Positions 37,482-46,476 of a DNA stretch of 64,000 bases are shown here, one piece after another. Under the pieces are notes generated by a model, which was given only the letters and a program-made list of their open reading frames with translations, had not been told where the DNA came from and ran no database searches. Position 1 is the stretch's first letter, and each line of letters starts with the position of its first letter. The position numbers and the translations under genes are program-made. This stretch comes from Olsenella sp. (GTDB lineage Bacteria > Actinomycetota > Coriobacteriia > Coriobacteriales > Atopobiaceae): contig JALCMG010000008.1 of the NCBI GenBank assembly GCA_022648325.1, forward strand, positions 1 through 64,000, read 5' to 3'.

Positions 37482-38509
37482 GGAAGATTGTCGTCATAGG
37501 CGCCACCGGCAATACCGGCGCCTACCTCACGGACGATTTGTGTGCGCATGCTGCAGAGGGTGGCTACGAGGTCTTTGCTGCCGGGCATCGTCATACATCG
37601 TTCTTTGACCGCTATGGGATAGGCTACGCGAGTGTAGATATGTCAGACGCCTCGACCTTGGAAGCGCTGCCGCAGGAGGACGTCTATGCGGTGATCTTGC
37701 TCGCGGGATTGCTGCCGGCGTATATGCACGGCTACGACCCTGCCCGCTACGTGGACGTGAACTGCAGGGGCGCACTCAATGTGCTCGAATACTGCCGTAA
37801 GGTTGGGGCCGACCGTATCCTCTACGCACAGACGATCTCTGACGTGTTGGGCTCCGTGACCCCCGAGCACCCCGTCATTGAGCCTTATCAGCAACGGAGT
37901 ATCATCATGGCGGGCGATCACACGGTCTACGCGTTCTCTAAGAGTTTTGCCGTGGATCTGATTGGCCACTATCAAGCGCAGTACGGCCTCAAAGGGTTCG
38001 TGTTTCGCCTACCAACCGTCTATGCATACACGCCAGACAAGACCTACAACGTGAACGGTGAGCGTCGCACGCTGGGCTACCGCTTGCTTATGGACCGGGC
38101 CATGGCCGGAGAGACCCTGGAGATTTGGGGTGACCCCAGTCGCGCCAAGGATGTCGTGGACGTGAAGGACTTCTGCCAGCTGCTGCGCAAGGCCGCGCTT
38201 GCAGAGGGCGTGGACGGCGGCATGTTCAACGTTGGGACTGGCGTTGGGACCACCAACGAGGAGTGGATTTGCGGCATCGCTGAGGTCTTCAACCCCGAAG
38301 GGAAAAAGTCCAAGATAATCTACCGACCCGACATGCCCGACGGACCCTCTTACATCATGGATATTTCCAACTGCCGCGAACTTCTTGGCTATGAACCGAA
38401 TTACCTGTTCCATGACTTCCTGCTCGACTTTAAGGAAGAGATGCGGCTGAACCGCTTTGCCGACCTGCGTTACGGCGTCGAACACGGTGCGGAAAGCCGG
38501 GGGGTGTAG
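37478..38509 (+). CDS. NAD-dependent epimerase/dehydratase (extended SDR)
   Basis: 343 residues. The Rossmann motif VVIGATGNTGAYLTDDL is at the N-terminus, NCRGALNVLEYCRKVGADR and an unusually worded active-site strand ILYAQTISDV follow, and YAFSKSFAVDL supplies the Tyr-x3-Lys pair. The C-terminal substrate domain includes DPSRAKDVVDVKDFC. It overlaps the ATP-grasp gene (ATGA at 37478-37481). In context it likely epimerises, reduces or dehydrates a nucleotide sugar or activated sugar acid. It is the last intact gene of the polysaccharide locus. Confidence 0.88.
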   Translation: MRKIVVIGATGNTGAYLTDDLCAHAAEGGYEVFAAGHRHTSFFDRYGIGYASVDMSDASTLEALPQEDVYAVILLAGLLPAYMHGYDPARYVDVNCRGALNVLEYCRKVGADRILYAQTISDVLGSVTPEHPVIEPYQQRSIIMAGDHTVYAFSKSFAVDLIGHYQAQYGLKGFVFRLPTVYAYTPDKTYNVNGERRTLGYRLLMDRAMAGETLEIWGDPSRAKDVVDVKDFCQLLRKAALAEGVDGGMFNVGTGVGTTNEEWICGIAEVFNPEGKKSKIIYRPDMPDGPSYIMDISNCRELLGYEPNYLFHDFLLDFKEEMRLNRFADLRYGVEHGAESRGV

Positions 38510-38571
38510 CCTAGGCTCGTTGCACCATTATCCCCATTACGGTGTGACCACGAGCTCCGGAGGGCTACCTA

Positions 38572-38926
38572 ATGCCAGTGAGGGACGGCATCGGTGGTTA
38601 TCTGGGGCTCGAGCCGTATGCAGGAAAGCCATACCACAATATGATTGCGCTAGATAACGCTCGCTCATATCAGAAGTACGTGAATCACCCGCGCGGGATT
38701 CGTGCGATGTGGCTGCCCGACTGCCTGCGCCCTGCGGTGCGGAAGGCGGATGGAGACGCGGGGTGGTCATGCGGACATATGCTGTCGATGAGGACCTGCT
38801 GTCCGTTTACAACTTTGAGATAGTTGAGGTCGACCGGCTCTACCTCGTGGGCTACTTCGGGCAGCTGAGCAGCCGGAACGTGGAAGAAGCGGGCGCGGTG
38901 TTAGCACCGGAAGAGAGTGACCGCAT
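38572..38926 (+). pseudogene. N-terminal remnant of a PLP-type glycan-biosynthesis protein, frameshifted and cut by an IS21-like element
   Basis: GGAGGG at 38559 and ATG at 38572 start a frame reading IGGYLGLEPYAGKPYHNMIA then LDNARSYQKYV and MWLPDC. This matches the opening of a DegT-like family seen in capsule loci (IGGYxxLEL...Y H...LNSGR...IYIPYYTC). Near 38755 the reading shifts to another frame (TYAVDEDLLSVYNFEIVEVD, then YLVGYFGQLSS) that continues the same family pattern. It stops where the IS-like sequence begins. Confidence 0.55.
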
Positions 38927-39930
38927 CCAGCCGGGCGATGATCGCCAATTCTGGTCAGCCGATTCTGGCCAATGCACCGGCAGCCGTTTTCCTGACTTGT
39001 GCAGTGGCTACCACTCCCTTGGGCTGCATCCACCTGACCTTCGTCGCCTGCGGCACCGCCTCGACCGAGTAGGTGTCGAGCCCGCACCCGCGGTAGCTCG
39101 GGCCGCGCATCATGAACACGGAGGCCCTGTCGAACACCCTGTCGAGCGCGCAGGGCAGGCCTCGTCCCCCCGTGAAGAACTCGTCCCACGAGCTCGGCGC
39201 CACGTTGCCCATGAGAATCACGGCGTTGGTTCCCTCTCGTAGTCCCCACCTGACGCGCCTGCCGATTTCCGTGGCGCTGTCGAAGACCGCCCTTCTCGGC
39301 GCGCCGCCGACGAACTCGAAGACGCTCCTGAGCCCCTGGCAGACGCACTTGGCAGTCTCGTCCCAGAAGATCTGGGCCCCCGTTGGAGACCCTGAAATCG
39401 GTCTTCCCGAAGTCGACCCTGACCTCGCCGGGTAGCCAGTTGAGCGCCAGGAAGTCGGCGTCCCTGCGGGCGCGCTCCCTGGACATCTCCTCGTGCCTGC
39501 TGGCATAGCGCTGCATGGTGGAGTAGGAGCCGCCGTAGCCGAGCTAGCCCCAGAGCCCCGCGCACGCCCTCGCGGCCGTGTGGCGCTGCTCTGTACGCCA
39601 GTTCCTACAGTCATCATCGGGCAAGGGGACTGTCGTTGCCTCGTATGGCGCGAGCACATCGCTGTTCGGCTGTCTCCTCCTTGGCAGTTCGGGCGAGAGG
39701 CCGACCATCTTCGCGCTTCCGGCCGTCGGTTCGGAGACCCCAACGTGATGCGCGATTGACGCGACCGGCTCGTCCACCCTGGCCCTTCTGCGCATGTTCC
39801 CTGTCTTGCCCACGCCGATTAATCCTCTCCGGCCCCTTCTCCCAAGATGCGGGCACCCGGAAGTACAGGGCCGGCGTGGCCGCATGCCCAAACCCGATAC
39901 TTTTTCGTGCTCAGAGCCAAAACTCTCTCG
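38927..39930 (-). mobile_element. Degenerate IS21-like element with istA/istB remnants
   Basis: Read on the minus strand from 39930: a terminal sequence, then istA pieces in broken frames (EPVASIAHHVGVSEPTAGSA; CRNWRTEQRHTAARACAGLW; GYGGSYSTMQRYASRHEEMS; LNWLPGEVRVDFGK; SVFEFVGGAPRRAVFDS). A deletion fuses these directly to the end of istB (NAVILMGNVAPSSWDEFF; DRVFDRASVFMMRGPSYRG). The right end near 38927-38990 contains tggccagaatcggctgacc. It cannot encode active transposition proteins. Confidence 0.75.
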
Positions 39931-40128
39931 CGATTAAACCTGTAAGTTCGAGGCTTTCAAACACAAAATAATGAGCTGGTGCCAATCAAGTTATTGGCTA
40001 CGACTCTGTGTCCCGATGGCGGTGACATGTGGTGTCGTTTGCGCTACTAAAGGCTAGAGGGATACCTATACAATATTCACTACTCGATTTTGTTTTTGTC
40101 GTTCAGCCCCTAACGAGGAGGGGATGTT

Positions 40129-40887
40129 ATGACTGAGCTATCCACCAATTTGTGGGACTTCGCTTATTGTGATGCGCGTAAATATGAGACGCTTGCAGAA
40201 GAGGCCGAACCAGAGGATTGGGGTACGGATAATAACCGGCTCCGGGGCTATGTTTCGTGTGTCTATGAGCGTGCAGCAACGCTATACAACCGAGCGGAGT
40301 CAGACTTCCTATACGTCGGCAAGAGTGAAGTATGCTTTGATACGGGCCTGTTTGCAGAAGTCTTTGAACCAATATATGCTCTCCTGCGCCCTAATGACGA
40401 GGGTCGGCAACAGAAGTGGCGATTGACGGGCTTCTTTGCTGATGGCGAGACTGCCCTTTCGGGCGTGAAACTGCCGAGCAGGGTGCGCTTCTACGATGAT
40501 CCGGGTGAGCTGGTTTACGATTACCATCTACCGCTTCGGGTTAACAGGGGGCATATTCTCACCGAGCACAGCGAGCGCCTTCCTGAGTCGTTTCAGAATC
40601 TCAGTCTCCAAGAGCAATCATCGCGCCTGGAAGGTGCATGGCATATGGCAGAAAAGCGGGCGAGCGCCAACTACGCCTTGGCAGTGCCGCAGTACTTCCA
40701 CGGTAAAATTCAGTTGCTTCTGCCTCTCTGCTTGGAAGGAGATTCACCGGATGTTGCGCTCGTTGTGGAGCGCGTTGAGCAGAATGACGAAGCGTTCTAC
40801 CGCGGCTCTACCTGCCTTACGCTCGAGATGGCATACAACAATGCTCGGCTCCTATGTCGACCCGAGTCTAGTTGGCTGGTAGCCTGA
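40129..40887 (+). CDS. DUF3825-like protein
   Basis: 252 residues. The order of conserved pieces (WDFAYCDARKYETLAEEAEP, LRGYVSCVYERA, EVCFDTGLFAEVFEPIYAL, WRLTGFFADGE, then YHLPLRVN) fits the DUF3825 pattern of FA(Y) / E-x-W / L-x-x-Y / FNTGL / W-x-x-x-GF. Members are found alone or attached to RNA-binding modules in phage-like and defence regions; the biochemical role is not established. GGAGGGG at 40117-40123 supports the ATG. It is the first cargo gene after the IS21 remnant. Confidence 0.6.
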   Translation: MTELSTNLWDFAYCDARKYETLAEEAEPEDWGTDNNRLRGYVSCVYERAATLYNRAESDFLYVGKSEVCFDTGLFAEVFEPIYALLRPNDEGRQQKWRLTGFFADGETALSGVKLPSRVRFYDDPGELVYDYHLPLRVNRGHILTEHSERLPESFQNLSLQEQSSRLEGAWHMAEKRASANYALAVPQYFHGKIQLLLPLCLEGDSPDVALVVERVEQNDEAFYRGSTCLTLEMAYNNARLLCRPESSWLVA

Positions 40888-41240
40888 AGTAGCCGTTTCA
40901 CTGCTTGCGGTGCTAATTATTACGTGTCGCAAGCGGCACCGTTGAATGACTGCGGTGGCGTCCCCCGCAGGGTGGCAGTGTCCCGGGACCCGGCGGCGTT
41001 TGTCCCTGCCTTTTGGAGGGCGATCCTTATTGCTAGCGCAACGGTAATAGATGAGATGGTGACCCATGGGATTCACAATGGTGCACTGGATGGTGTTTCT
41101 TGGATGTTCGGCATCGCTCGGGAAATCTGACGGAGCAATTTGACCGCCTTGAGGGAGATCACGAGGAACGGGTGGGTAGCGTTGACGACGTCAGTGCGCG
41201 CCTACGGGGAATCGAAACGGCAAAGCAGGGGGGAACGCAA
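40888..41240. other. Stretch without a supported gene
   Basis: A 68-codon open frame (40924-41130) has no ribosome site and an unlikely composition. No RNA gene or terminator was recognised. The last 20 bases contain the purine-rich ribosome site of the gene at 41241. Confidence 0.35.
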
Positions 41241-42335
41241 ATGCCAGACAGCTCCATTATTAGGTTCGACGATGACGGCAACCTCAACCTGTATGGCGAC
41301 AATGATGTCCTTTCGAAGGTGTTCCTCTCGTCGCGCGAACTGGACTCCTTCAGGACTGCGCTCACGGATTTTGAGACCTTCGCAAGATGCTGCCCCGAGA
41401 TGGTGGAAGTCATCAACGAGCTGCTTCCAAAGATGCCCGAGTACGTTGCAGACCTACCGGTGGCGACCCAAAAGCTCATGCAGGAGGGCAAGCTGTTCCT
41501 CCGGCCGGACAAAGAGGGGAGACTGCTTGCGACGTTAATCAACCCGGACAACCAGAGAATCGTCAAGAACGTGCGCCTCAAGGAGATGCAGCGAGTTCCT
41601 GCGGTGAATGACATGATGTTCAGCCTGAGCTTCATGGCCATTACCCAGCAGCTGAACGAGATTCAGGAGGGCATCGCCAAACTGCGGCGAGGGCAGATAC
41701 ATGACAGAGAGACCTACGGGGCGGTCGCCGCTCAGAACCTCAAGTGGGCTTCGGAAGAAAGCGACCCGGATAAGCGCGCGACGCTCTGCTTGGAAGCGCA
41801 CAAAGATGCGGTCCGTGGCTTCCACTCATGTCTTAACACCGTTAATGAGTCGGTGGAATTCTTCCTATCCCAGCCCGCGAGAGATTCGCTCGGGGAGGCA
41901 ATCGTCGAGCAGCTGAAACCCTGGAACTTGGGGAAGACGTTTCAGGCAGTGACGGAGTCAAGGCCGCGGGCCAACGAGTTGCGGCGCTCGGTTGCCAAGT
42001 GCACCTACTGTGCCCAATACGCCTCCGCTGCAAGCTTCATGGTCGATGACAAGACGCAGGTGATTCGGGACCTGGGTATGTACGCCGAGCATATGTCGCG
42101 GGCGATTCTGGGGGAGAACGCTGACCACCTGAGGCCATGGCTTTCTCCAGAGACGTTGGACGGTTTGCCCCTAATTGGAGGGGCATTTCCCGAACACTTT
42201 ACAGATGGAACCGACATCATCTCTTTTGTTGAGTCAGCTGTCTCCAAGATTCAAGAGGTCGATGAGATACCAGATAAGCAGTTTGAGGCATCCTCGATTG
42301 ATGCCACCGAAGCTAACGAATTGCCGAAGGAGTAG
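41241..42335 (+). CDS. Unknown protein, probably cytoplasmic, paired with a membrane micro-protein
   Basis: 364 residues; the start is ATG 41241 with AGGGGGGAA upstream. No signal peptide or membrane helix is seen. The sequence is rich in predicted alpha-helix with conserved-looking blocks SIIRFDDDGNLNLYGDND, MMFSLSFMAITQQLNEIQEG and KCTYCAQYASAASFMVDD. The CTYC pair could bind metal, but no complete zinc motif is present. I do not recognise the family. The next gene begins 2 bp after its stop with a good ribosome site inside this gene's end, so the two form a tight pair in an island of conflict-type genes. Confidence 0.75.
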   Translation: MPDSSIIRFDDDGNLNLYGDNDVLSKVFLSSRELDSFRTALTDFETFARCCPEMVEVINELLPKMPEYVADLPVATQKLMQEGKLFLRPDKEGRLLATLINPDNQRIVKNVRLKEMQRVPAVNDMMFSLSFMAITQQLNEIQEGIAKLRRGQIHDRETYGAVAAQNLKWASEESDPDKRATLCLEAHKDAVRGFHSCLNTVNESVEFFLSQPARDSLGEAIVEQLKPWNLGKTFQAVTESRPRANELRRSVAKCTYCAQYASAASFMVDDKTQVIRDLGMYAEHMSRAILGENADHLRPWLSPETLDGLPLIGGAFPEHFTDGTDIISFVESAVSKIQEVDEIPDKQFEASSIDATEANELPKE

Positions 42336-42337
42336 CA

Positions 42338-42430
42338 ATGGGAATCATGGCTGTGAGTACAGGCATTTCGCTTGTCATTATCATTGCGATAGTCCTTGTG
42401 ATTGCTTGGGTTATCCACGAGCATCTCTAG
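42338..42430 (+). CDS. 30-residue single-helix membrane micro-protein
   Basis: AAGGAG at 42327-42332 precedes ATG 42338 by 5 nt; the frame closes with TAG at 42428-42430. The product is a short N-terminus, then one strongly hydrophobic helix (ISLVIIIAIVLVIAWVI) and a polar HEHL end. It resembles type I toxins or small membrane subunits in size and layout. It directly follows the 364-residue gene. The codons and ribosome site support a real gene, but proof needs expression data. Confidence 0.55.
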   Translation: MGIMAVSTGISLVIIIAIVLVIAWVIHEHL

Positions 42431-43235
42431 CGAGGTGACAAGAGCCTTCCTCTGGAGGTGGTAGTCGGGCGACAAGCGACGCACTCGATACCCTTCCTTT
42501 GCGGCAATGATTTCCAGTGGCAACCCGTCGCATGGTGTAGACAAAATGCTCGGGCATTAAGGGCGCCTATAACCGATGCCAATACCGAGATCGGAGCGTG
42601 AGTGCCGCGTCGTATTGATAGCAAAAAGTACCCGTTTGCCGCTCGATCTTGGCCACAAGTCTTTCGGGAACAGGATGAGGTAATAGCAGGTCATAGACAT
42701 AGCTCAAAGCTCGTACATAATCGCAGCTTATCTACGTTGCGCCCTGTCGCATGATCGTTGTCACAGGCAGCGGATTTGAGAGAGTCGGAGCGGCATTGCG
42801 AGTCCGGACGTGCGGATGGTCGAGTGGATAGCTTTTTTCGTGGGTACTGCCGCTACTGGGAAGGTGGACAGGGGACCACCATGATGGCGTTGCTGGCGGT
42901 ACGGTTGATAAGAATCTCATGCAAGTAATGGCTTTCGCTGCCACCGGGGCCTCGAGGTCTCACCCTAGCCTCGATGATGACCCAGTGCGCTACAAGGCTT
43001 CGACCATGCAGCGATAGGAGGACGATGTTCCGGGAGTCCGACGCGGTGAAGTTAAATTGGATGAACAGCGTGTGCGACTCTGTAGTCGTTTCAAGAGGGC
43101 GCTTGCCGACCATTTTACCCATACGTTCAGCTAACATATTGATGTTCGCTTAGAAGTGCGCTCATCAATACTTGGCAAAACGCAAGCCTGCGCGAGCTCA
43201 TACCGAGCAGAAACATGGTACGCAGCACAAGGGCG
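42431..43235. other. Low-coding stretch with possible decayed leftward genes
   Basis: No well-supported gene. Minus-strand frames at 42853-43137 (95 codons, containing SRNIVLLSLHGRSLVAHWVI) and about 42549-42706 (ending ALTLRSRYWHRL) have some coding look but lack ribosome sites and are separated by stops. They may be one decayed gene. No RNA or repeat was recognised. Confidence 0.35.
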
Positions 43236-44054
43236 TTAGAATGGAATGTCATCGTCGTATGCAGGGGGCTGTGGCGCCGGGTTTGGTTCTGCCTGTTGGG
43301 ACTGGTGTCGTTCGAAGAGCCGCCACAGGAATATGCCAAGCGTCGCTGTGCAATTGACCACGGTTTCAGCCCAAAGGGGGTCGTCTACGACGTATCCGCC
43401 TGGTGCCTTTCCATGTGCCATTGACTTATCACTTCGCAGGTCATCGATCGCATTTCCGAGGCCGCGCAGCTGTGAGGCTAAGGTCTTTATCTCCAGCGGA
43501 GCCGAGGGGTCGCATGTGTCCACGAGATGCTTCACCACCTTGCTGGTCAACTTCGTGAGGGAGGCGTTTCTCATCGAGTTGTCTGGTTCTATATTCTGGA
43601 TGATGGTCTTAAACACGCCTTCGAGCGTCGATGCCGCGAGTGCAACAGATTGGTCGGGTTGGTCGTAGACATCTCTGGTGGCGCGCTGAAAGTTCGCGTA
43701 AGCGTTGGCGTTGCTCTGGATCAGAATGTTCTTCATCACGGGTATGCATGGGAGCAGTCCAGGGGTCTCGACTCCGATGTCGGCTGCCATCTTTATCAAG
43801 ATGTCGTTCGGCATTTCGGCGAGAGTTCTATCTAGGTCGATATGGCCATCCGTAGTGTATACGCTGAAATTTTCCCACAAATTGCCGTCGTCCTCGTGCC
43901 AGCGTCGGACGTACTCTTCGACCTGCCTGTATTTCGACTTGTCGAACAGGCCCCAGAGCGCTTCCTCCACTTGATTTTTCAGTCTTTGCATGTATAGGGG
44001 CGAGATGTTCGCGTAATCGTCTTTCATGACACAGCTATCTTCCATAAGGGTCAT
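43236..44054 (-). CDS. Abortive-infection-like protein with Abi_C-type C-terminal domain
   Basis: 272 residues (263 if translation begins at the ATG at 44027, which has a GGAAG stretch 11 nt upstream). The C-terminal part, about residues 140-255, has the pattern of the Abi_C domain: ALAASTLEGVFKTIIQN, LTKLTSKVVKHLVD, then LASQLRGLGNAIDDLRS, SMAHGKAP and ETVVNCTATLGIFLWRLFE. This domain recurs in abortive-infection and restriction-associated proteins. The N-terminal 140 residues are not recognised. The last residues are Pro/Asp-rich. It is leftward and divergent from the DUF2806-like gene. Confidence 0.65.
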   Translation of the reverse strand: MTLMEDSCVMKDDYANISPLYMQRLKNQVEEALWGLFDKSKYRQVEEYVRRWHEDDGNLWENFSVYTTDGHIDLDRTLAEMPNDILIKMAADIGVETPGLLPCIPVMKNILIQSNANAYANFQRATRDVYDQPDQSVALAASTLEGVFKTIIQNIEPDNSMRNASLTKLTSKVVKHLVDTCDPSAPLEIKTLASQLRGLGNAIDDLRSDKSMAHGKAPGGYVVDDPLWAETVVNCTATLGIFLWRLFERHQSQQAEPNPAPQPPAYDDDIPF

Positions 44055-44530
44055 TTGTCTTCATGCCACCGGACATTGCCATTGAACAGCAGGTCTCAGC
44101 TTGTTGTGAGGCTACTCTAATAACTTCCTTCTGTGTAGGCTGATGCCTGTCCTACGTTCTCCCATTGCCAGGTTAGGATTCCTCGTCTCGCCAGCTCCTT
44201 TGAGACTATCGAATATGGTGTACATCAATATACTTCTCTCCGATGTAAGGGCAATGGTCGCATACGACCCTTTGTCTCTGCTCTGAGACGACGCTTTCGG
44301 GAATGCTGAATGCCTGTGTCGTGGGGCGCTCTACGAATGGCTGAGTTCTCTGAATCGATATCCCAATCTTCTGGTGACGTAGATTGCTTGAGTCTTGGAC
44401 ACTTTCGTTTGGCATACAGTCACGGCACTGCGTCATGCTACTTAATCTGAGATGTCCCGGAATCCAGTTGATAGAATACTGGGTACTGCGGTCCCGTCTT
44501 GATTGCTGGCTTTGATTATGGGAGGTCAGG
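44055..44530. other. Intergenic region between divergent island genes
   Basis: About 475 bp between the Abi_C-type gene and the rightward DUF2806-like gene. It should hold both promoters. No convincing -10/-35 pair, RNA gene or terminator stood out. GGGAGG just before 44531 is the ribosome site of the rightward gene. Confidence 0.4.
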
Positions 44531-45499
44531 ATGGATGTGCTTTCTCCGCAAGGGTCTGCGGAAATCAATGTGGTAAAAATAGGCAGCTTAGTTGACATTA
44601 GCTCGGATACTGCCAAAAAATGGGCAGAGGGCAAGCTGGATTTTAGGGAGGCCTTTCCGGCGAACTTCATCGCGAAAACTAGAAGAGCCCTAAATCCTGC
44701 CAAATACGAGAACAATCTCGCGGAAGCGCGCCTTGCCCAAGCGACTTCGGTTTGTAAGGCCATTGATTTATACAAGCATACAATGCCATCGCTTAGTGAT
44801 AGGCAATGTCTTTTGCTCGCATGCGGTTATTCCCTCACTCCGGCTGAAGCGGATAACGTGATGGATATTCTCTCCGACACCGCTAGCTCTGTGGATTGTG
44901 GCACCAATCCCGAGACGCTCCGCGATGATTTCAAGGATGAGTTTATTAGGGGGTCCGCAAATGCCTATGAGGAAGACGTCCGTAAGCTATGGGTAAAACT
45001 CCTATCGAGTGAGCTCAAACAGCCAGGCACCTTCTCAAAGCGTACCCTTGGAACTCTTAAGGAAATGTCGAGAGAGGATGCAGAAGCATTTCAGGCGTTC
45101 TGTTCGTGTGCGGTTGGCTTTGGAGATAGCCGAAACCCAATTCCAGTTCTCACTGGGATTGACTCTGGGGGATGGACGTATGACCACGAAAGCTTCACCG
45201 TTGATCAGATGTCGCTCATTTCCTCTCTGGGATTGGTGGACACCAGTGTTTGGACAACCTTCACGGTGGGTGCAAATTCAAACTTGGTTGTCAGGTCGAA
45301 TTCAGAACTGTTCGTTCTAGAAAACAACACTGATGGCGAGAAGAAGTTTGATTTTGGGAACGCAAGGTTCACCCCAATTGGAAGGGAGCTCTCTTTGGTG
45401 TGCGAGATGGGTACCTCATCAGAACTCTCCGTTTTGATAGGCGAGGTGGCCAAGCGAAACGATATGTCTTGTCGCTCGGAATCATTAAATCCCCAATAG
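44531..45499 (+). CDS. DUF2806-like protein, paralogue 1
   Basis: 322 residues. The central region DDFKDEFIRGSANAYEEDVR, LWVKLLSSELKQPGTFSKRT, then MSREDAEAFQAFC matches the DUF2806 pattern (F-W/L-xx-LLxxE-x-PGxFSKRTL...L...DA). A winged-helix-like C-terminal part ends FTPIGRELSLVCEMG. The start is ATG 44531 with GGGAGG upstream. The function of the family is unknown; I place it with conflict genes by context. A clear paralogue lies at 51788 with similarity over the whole length, including KTRRALNPAKYE versus RTRRSLNATKYE. An IS21-like remnant follows directly. Confidence 0.75.
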   Translation: MDVLSPQGSAEINVVKIGSLVDISSDTAKKWAEGKLDFREAFPANFIAKTRRALNPAKYENNLAEARLAQATSVCKAIDLYKHTMPSLSDRQCLLLACGYSLTPAEADNVMDILSDTASSVDCGTNPETLRDDFKDEFIRGSANAYEEDVRKLWVKLLSSELKQPGTFSKRTLGTLKEMSREDAEAFQAFCSCAVGFGDSRNPIPVLTGIDSGGWTYDHESFTVDQMSLISSLGLVDTSVWTTFTVGANSNLVVRSNSELFVLENNTDGEKKFDFGNARFTPIGRELSLVCEMGTSSELSVLIGEVAKRNDMSCRSESLNPQ

Positions 45500-45519
45500 G
45501 CATCTCTGCGGTGCCCGTC

Positions 45520-46048
45520 AGTTGGCGAGGATGGCCAATCCCAATCTCGCTGTTGCACCAGTCCTCATATGACTTCGGTTGGGTAGAGGGGCCTCGTGTC
45601 ACACTATGGGATGCTTCCTCTCTCAGTAGCCCCAGAAGGGATGCGTCTTGGCGAAGAGGAACCTCCTTGCACATCGAGTGCCTACTGTTCGCCGCCAGGG
45701 CTTCGAGCATCGCGGTCATGGACGCGTCTGAGAGCCTCGCCCGTTCGAGCCACCTGAACCAGCACATGTAGAGGTGCAGCCTCCTTGTCGAGATGCCTTA
45801 AACCGAGCGGGGAGTGAGCACCCTCGCTCTGTGGTGCCTCATCCTCGGCGGCTCGGGCGAGGGGTCGACCATCCTCGCGTGCTTCCCGGCCGTAGGCTCG
45901 GAGACCCCGACGTGCCACGCGATTGACGCGACCGGCCCGCCCTGGCCCTCCTGCGCATGTCCCCTGTCTTGTCCACGCCGATCATTCCTCTCTGGCTCCT
46001 TTCTCCCGAGATTTCGGCACCAGGAAGTGTAGGGGCCGACGGTGGCAT
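45520..46048 (-). mobile_element. Internally deleted IS21-like remnant
   Basis: On the minus strand from 46048 the sequence parallels the start of the element at 39.9 kb: MIGVDKTGDMRRRARAG versus VGKTGNMRRRARVDEP, then an HVGVSEPTA-like stretch in shifted frames and a copy of the RPLAR motif region. Downstream the match is lost, and near 45524 a piece (gcgaggatggccaatccc) resembles the right end seen at 38.9 and 52.8 kb. Nothing here can be functional. Confidence 0.5.
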
Positions 46049-46476
46049 GAGCTGATGTTGTTAGTGGAGTCGGACGGGACGAGGTGCTACGAGACCATCA
46101 TGGGCTGCAGGTGCAAGCTGGGCCTTGCGGGGTAGGATGGTCCAAGAAATCATCCGCAACCCCATTGAAGTGCGTTATTCATTAAATCGAAGAATGCCCT
46201 CGCATGAAAGACATTGGGAGATGGGGTAATAACATGGCCTCGAATCCTACCCCAATCTTCGACGATGAGTTTCCATGCTTGAGCGAACCACGATTAGACA
46301 CGATTGCTTGTGCGCCTATGTCAGCTTGCTTATTCTTTTATGTTGACGTGATTGGCTTGCGTCTCTCTTAGAGTTCTGAAAACGACTTCGTGGGATAAGA
46401 CGGCTCTGACTTGAGCTGGTGGGACCAAGGGCATATCGCAGCGCTGGCACTGAGCTGGATAGATGAGGGAAACCAT
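46049..46476. other. Intergenic region before the PHP-AAA gene
   Basis: About 430 bp, moderately AT-rich, with no supported gene. It presumably holds the promoter of the PHP-AAA operon; ttgctt...tattct around 46304-46336 is a weak candidate. No RNA gene recognised. Confidence 0.35.

Noticed and set aside
42853..43137. 95-codon minus-strand frame as an independent gene
   Set aside because: Some coding look but no ribosome site and no recognisable family; kept only as a possible decayed fragment.
45369..45767. 132-codon minus-strand frame after the DUF2806-like gene
   Set aside because: It runs antisense into a real gene and crosses the IS21-like remnant; no ribosome site.
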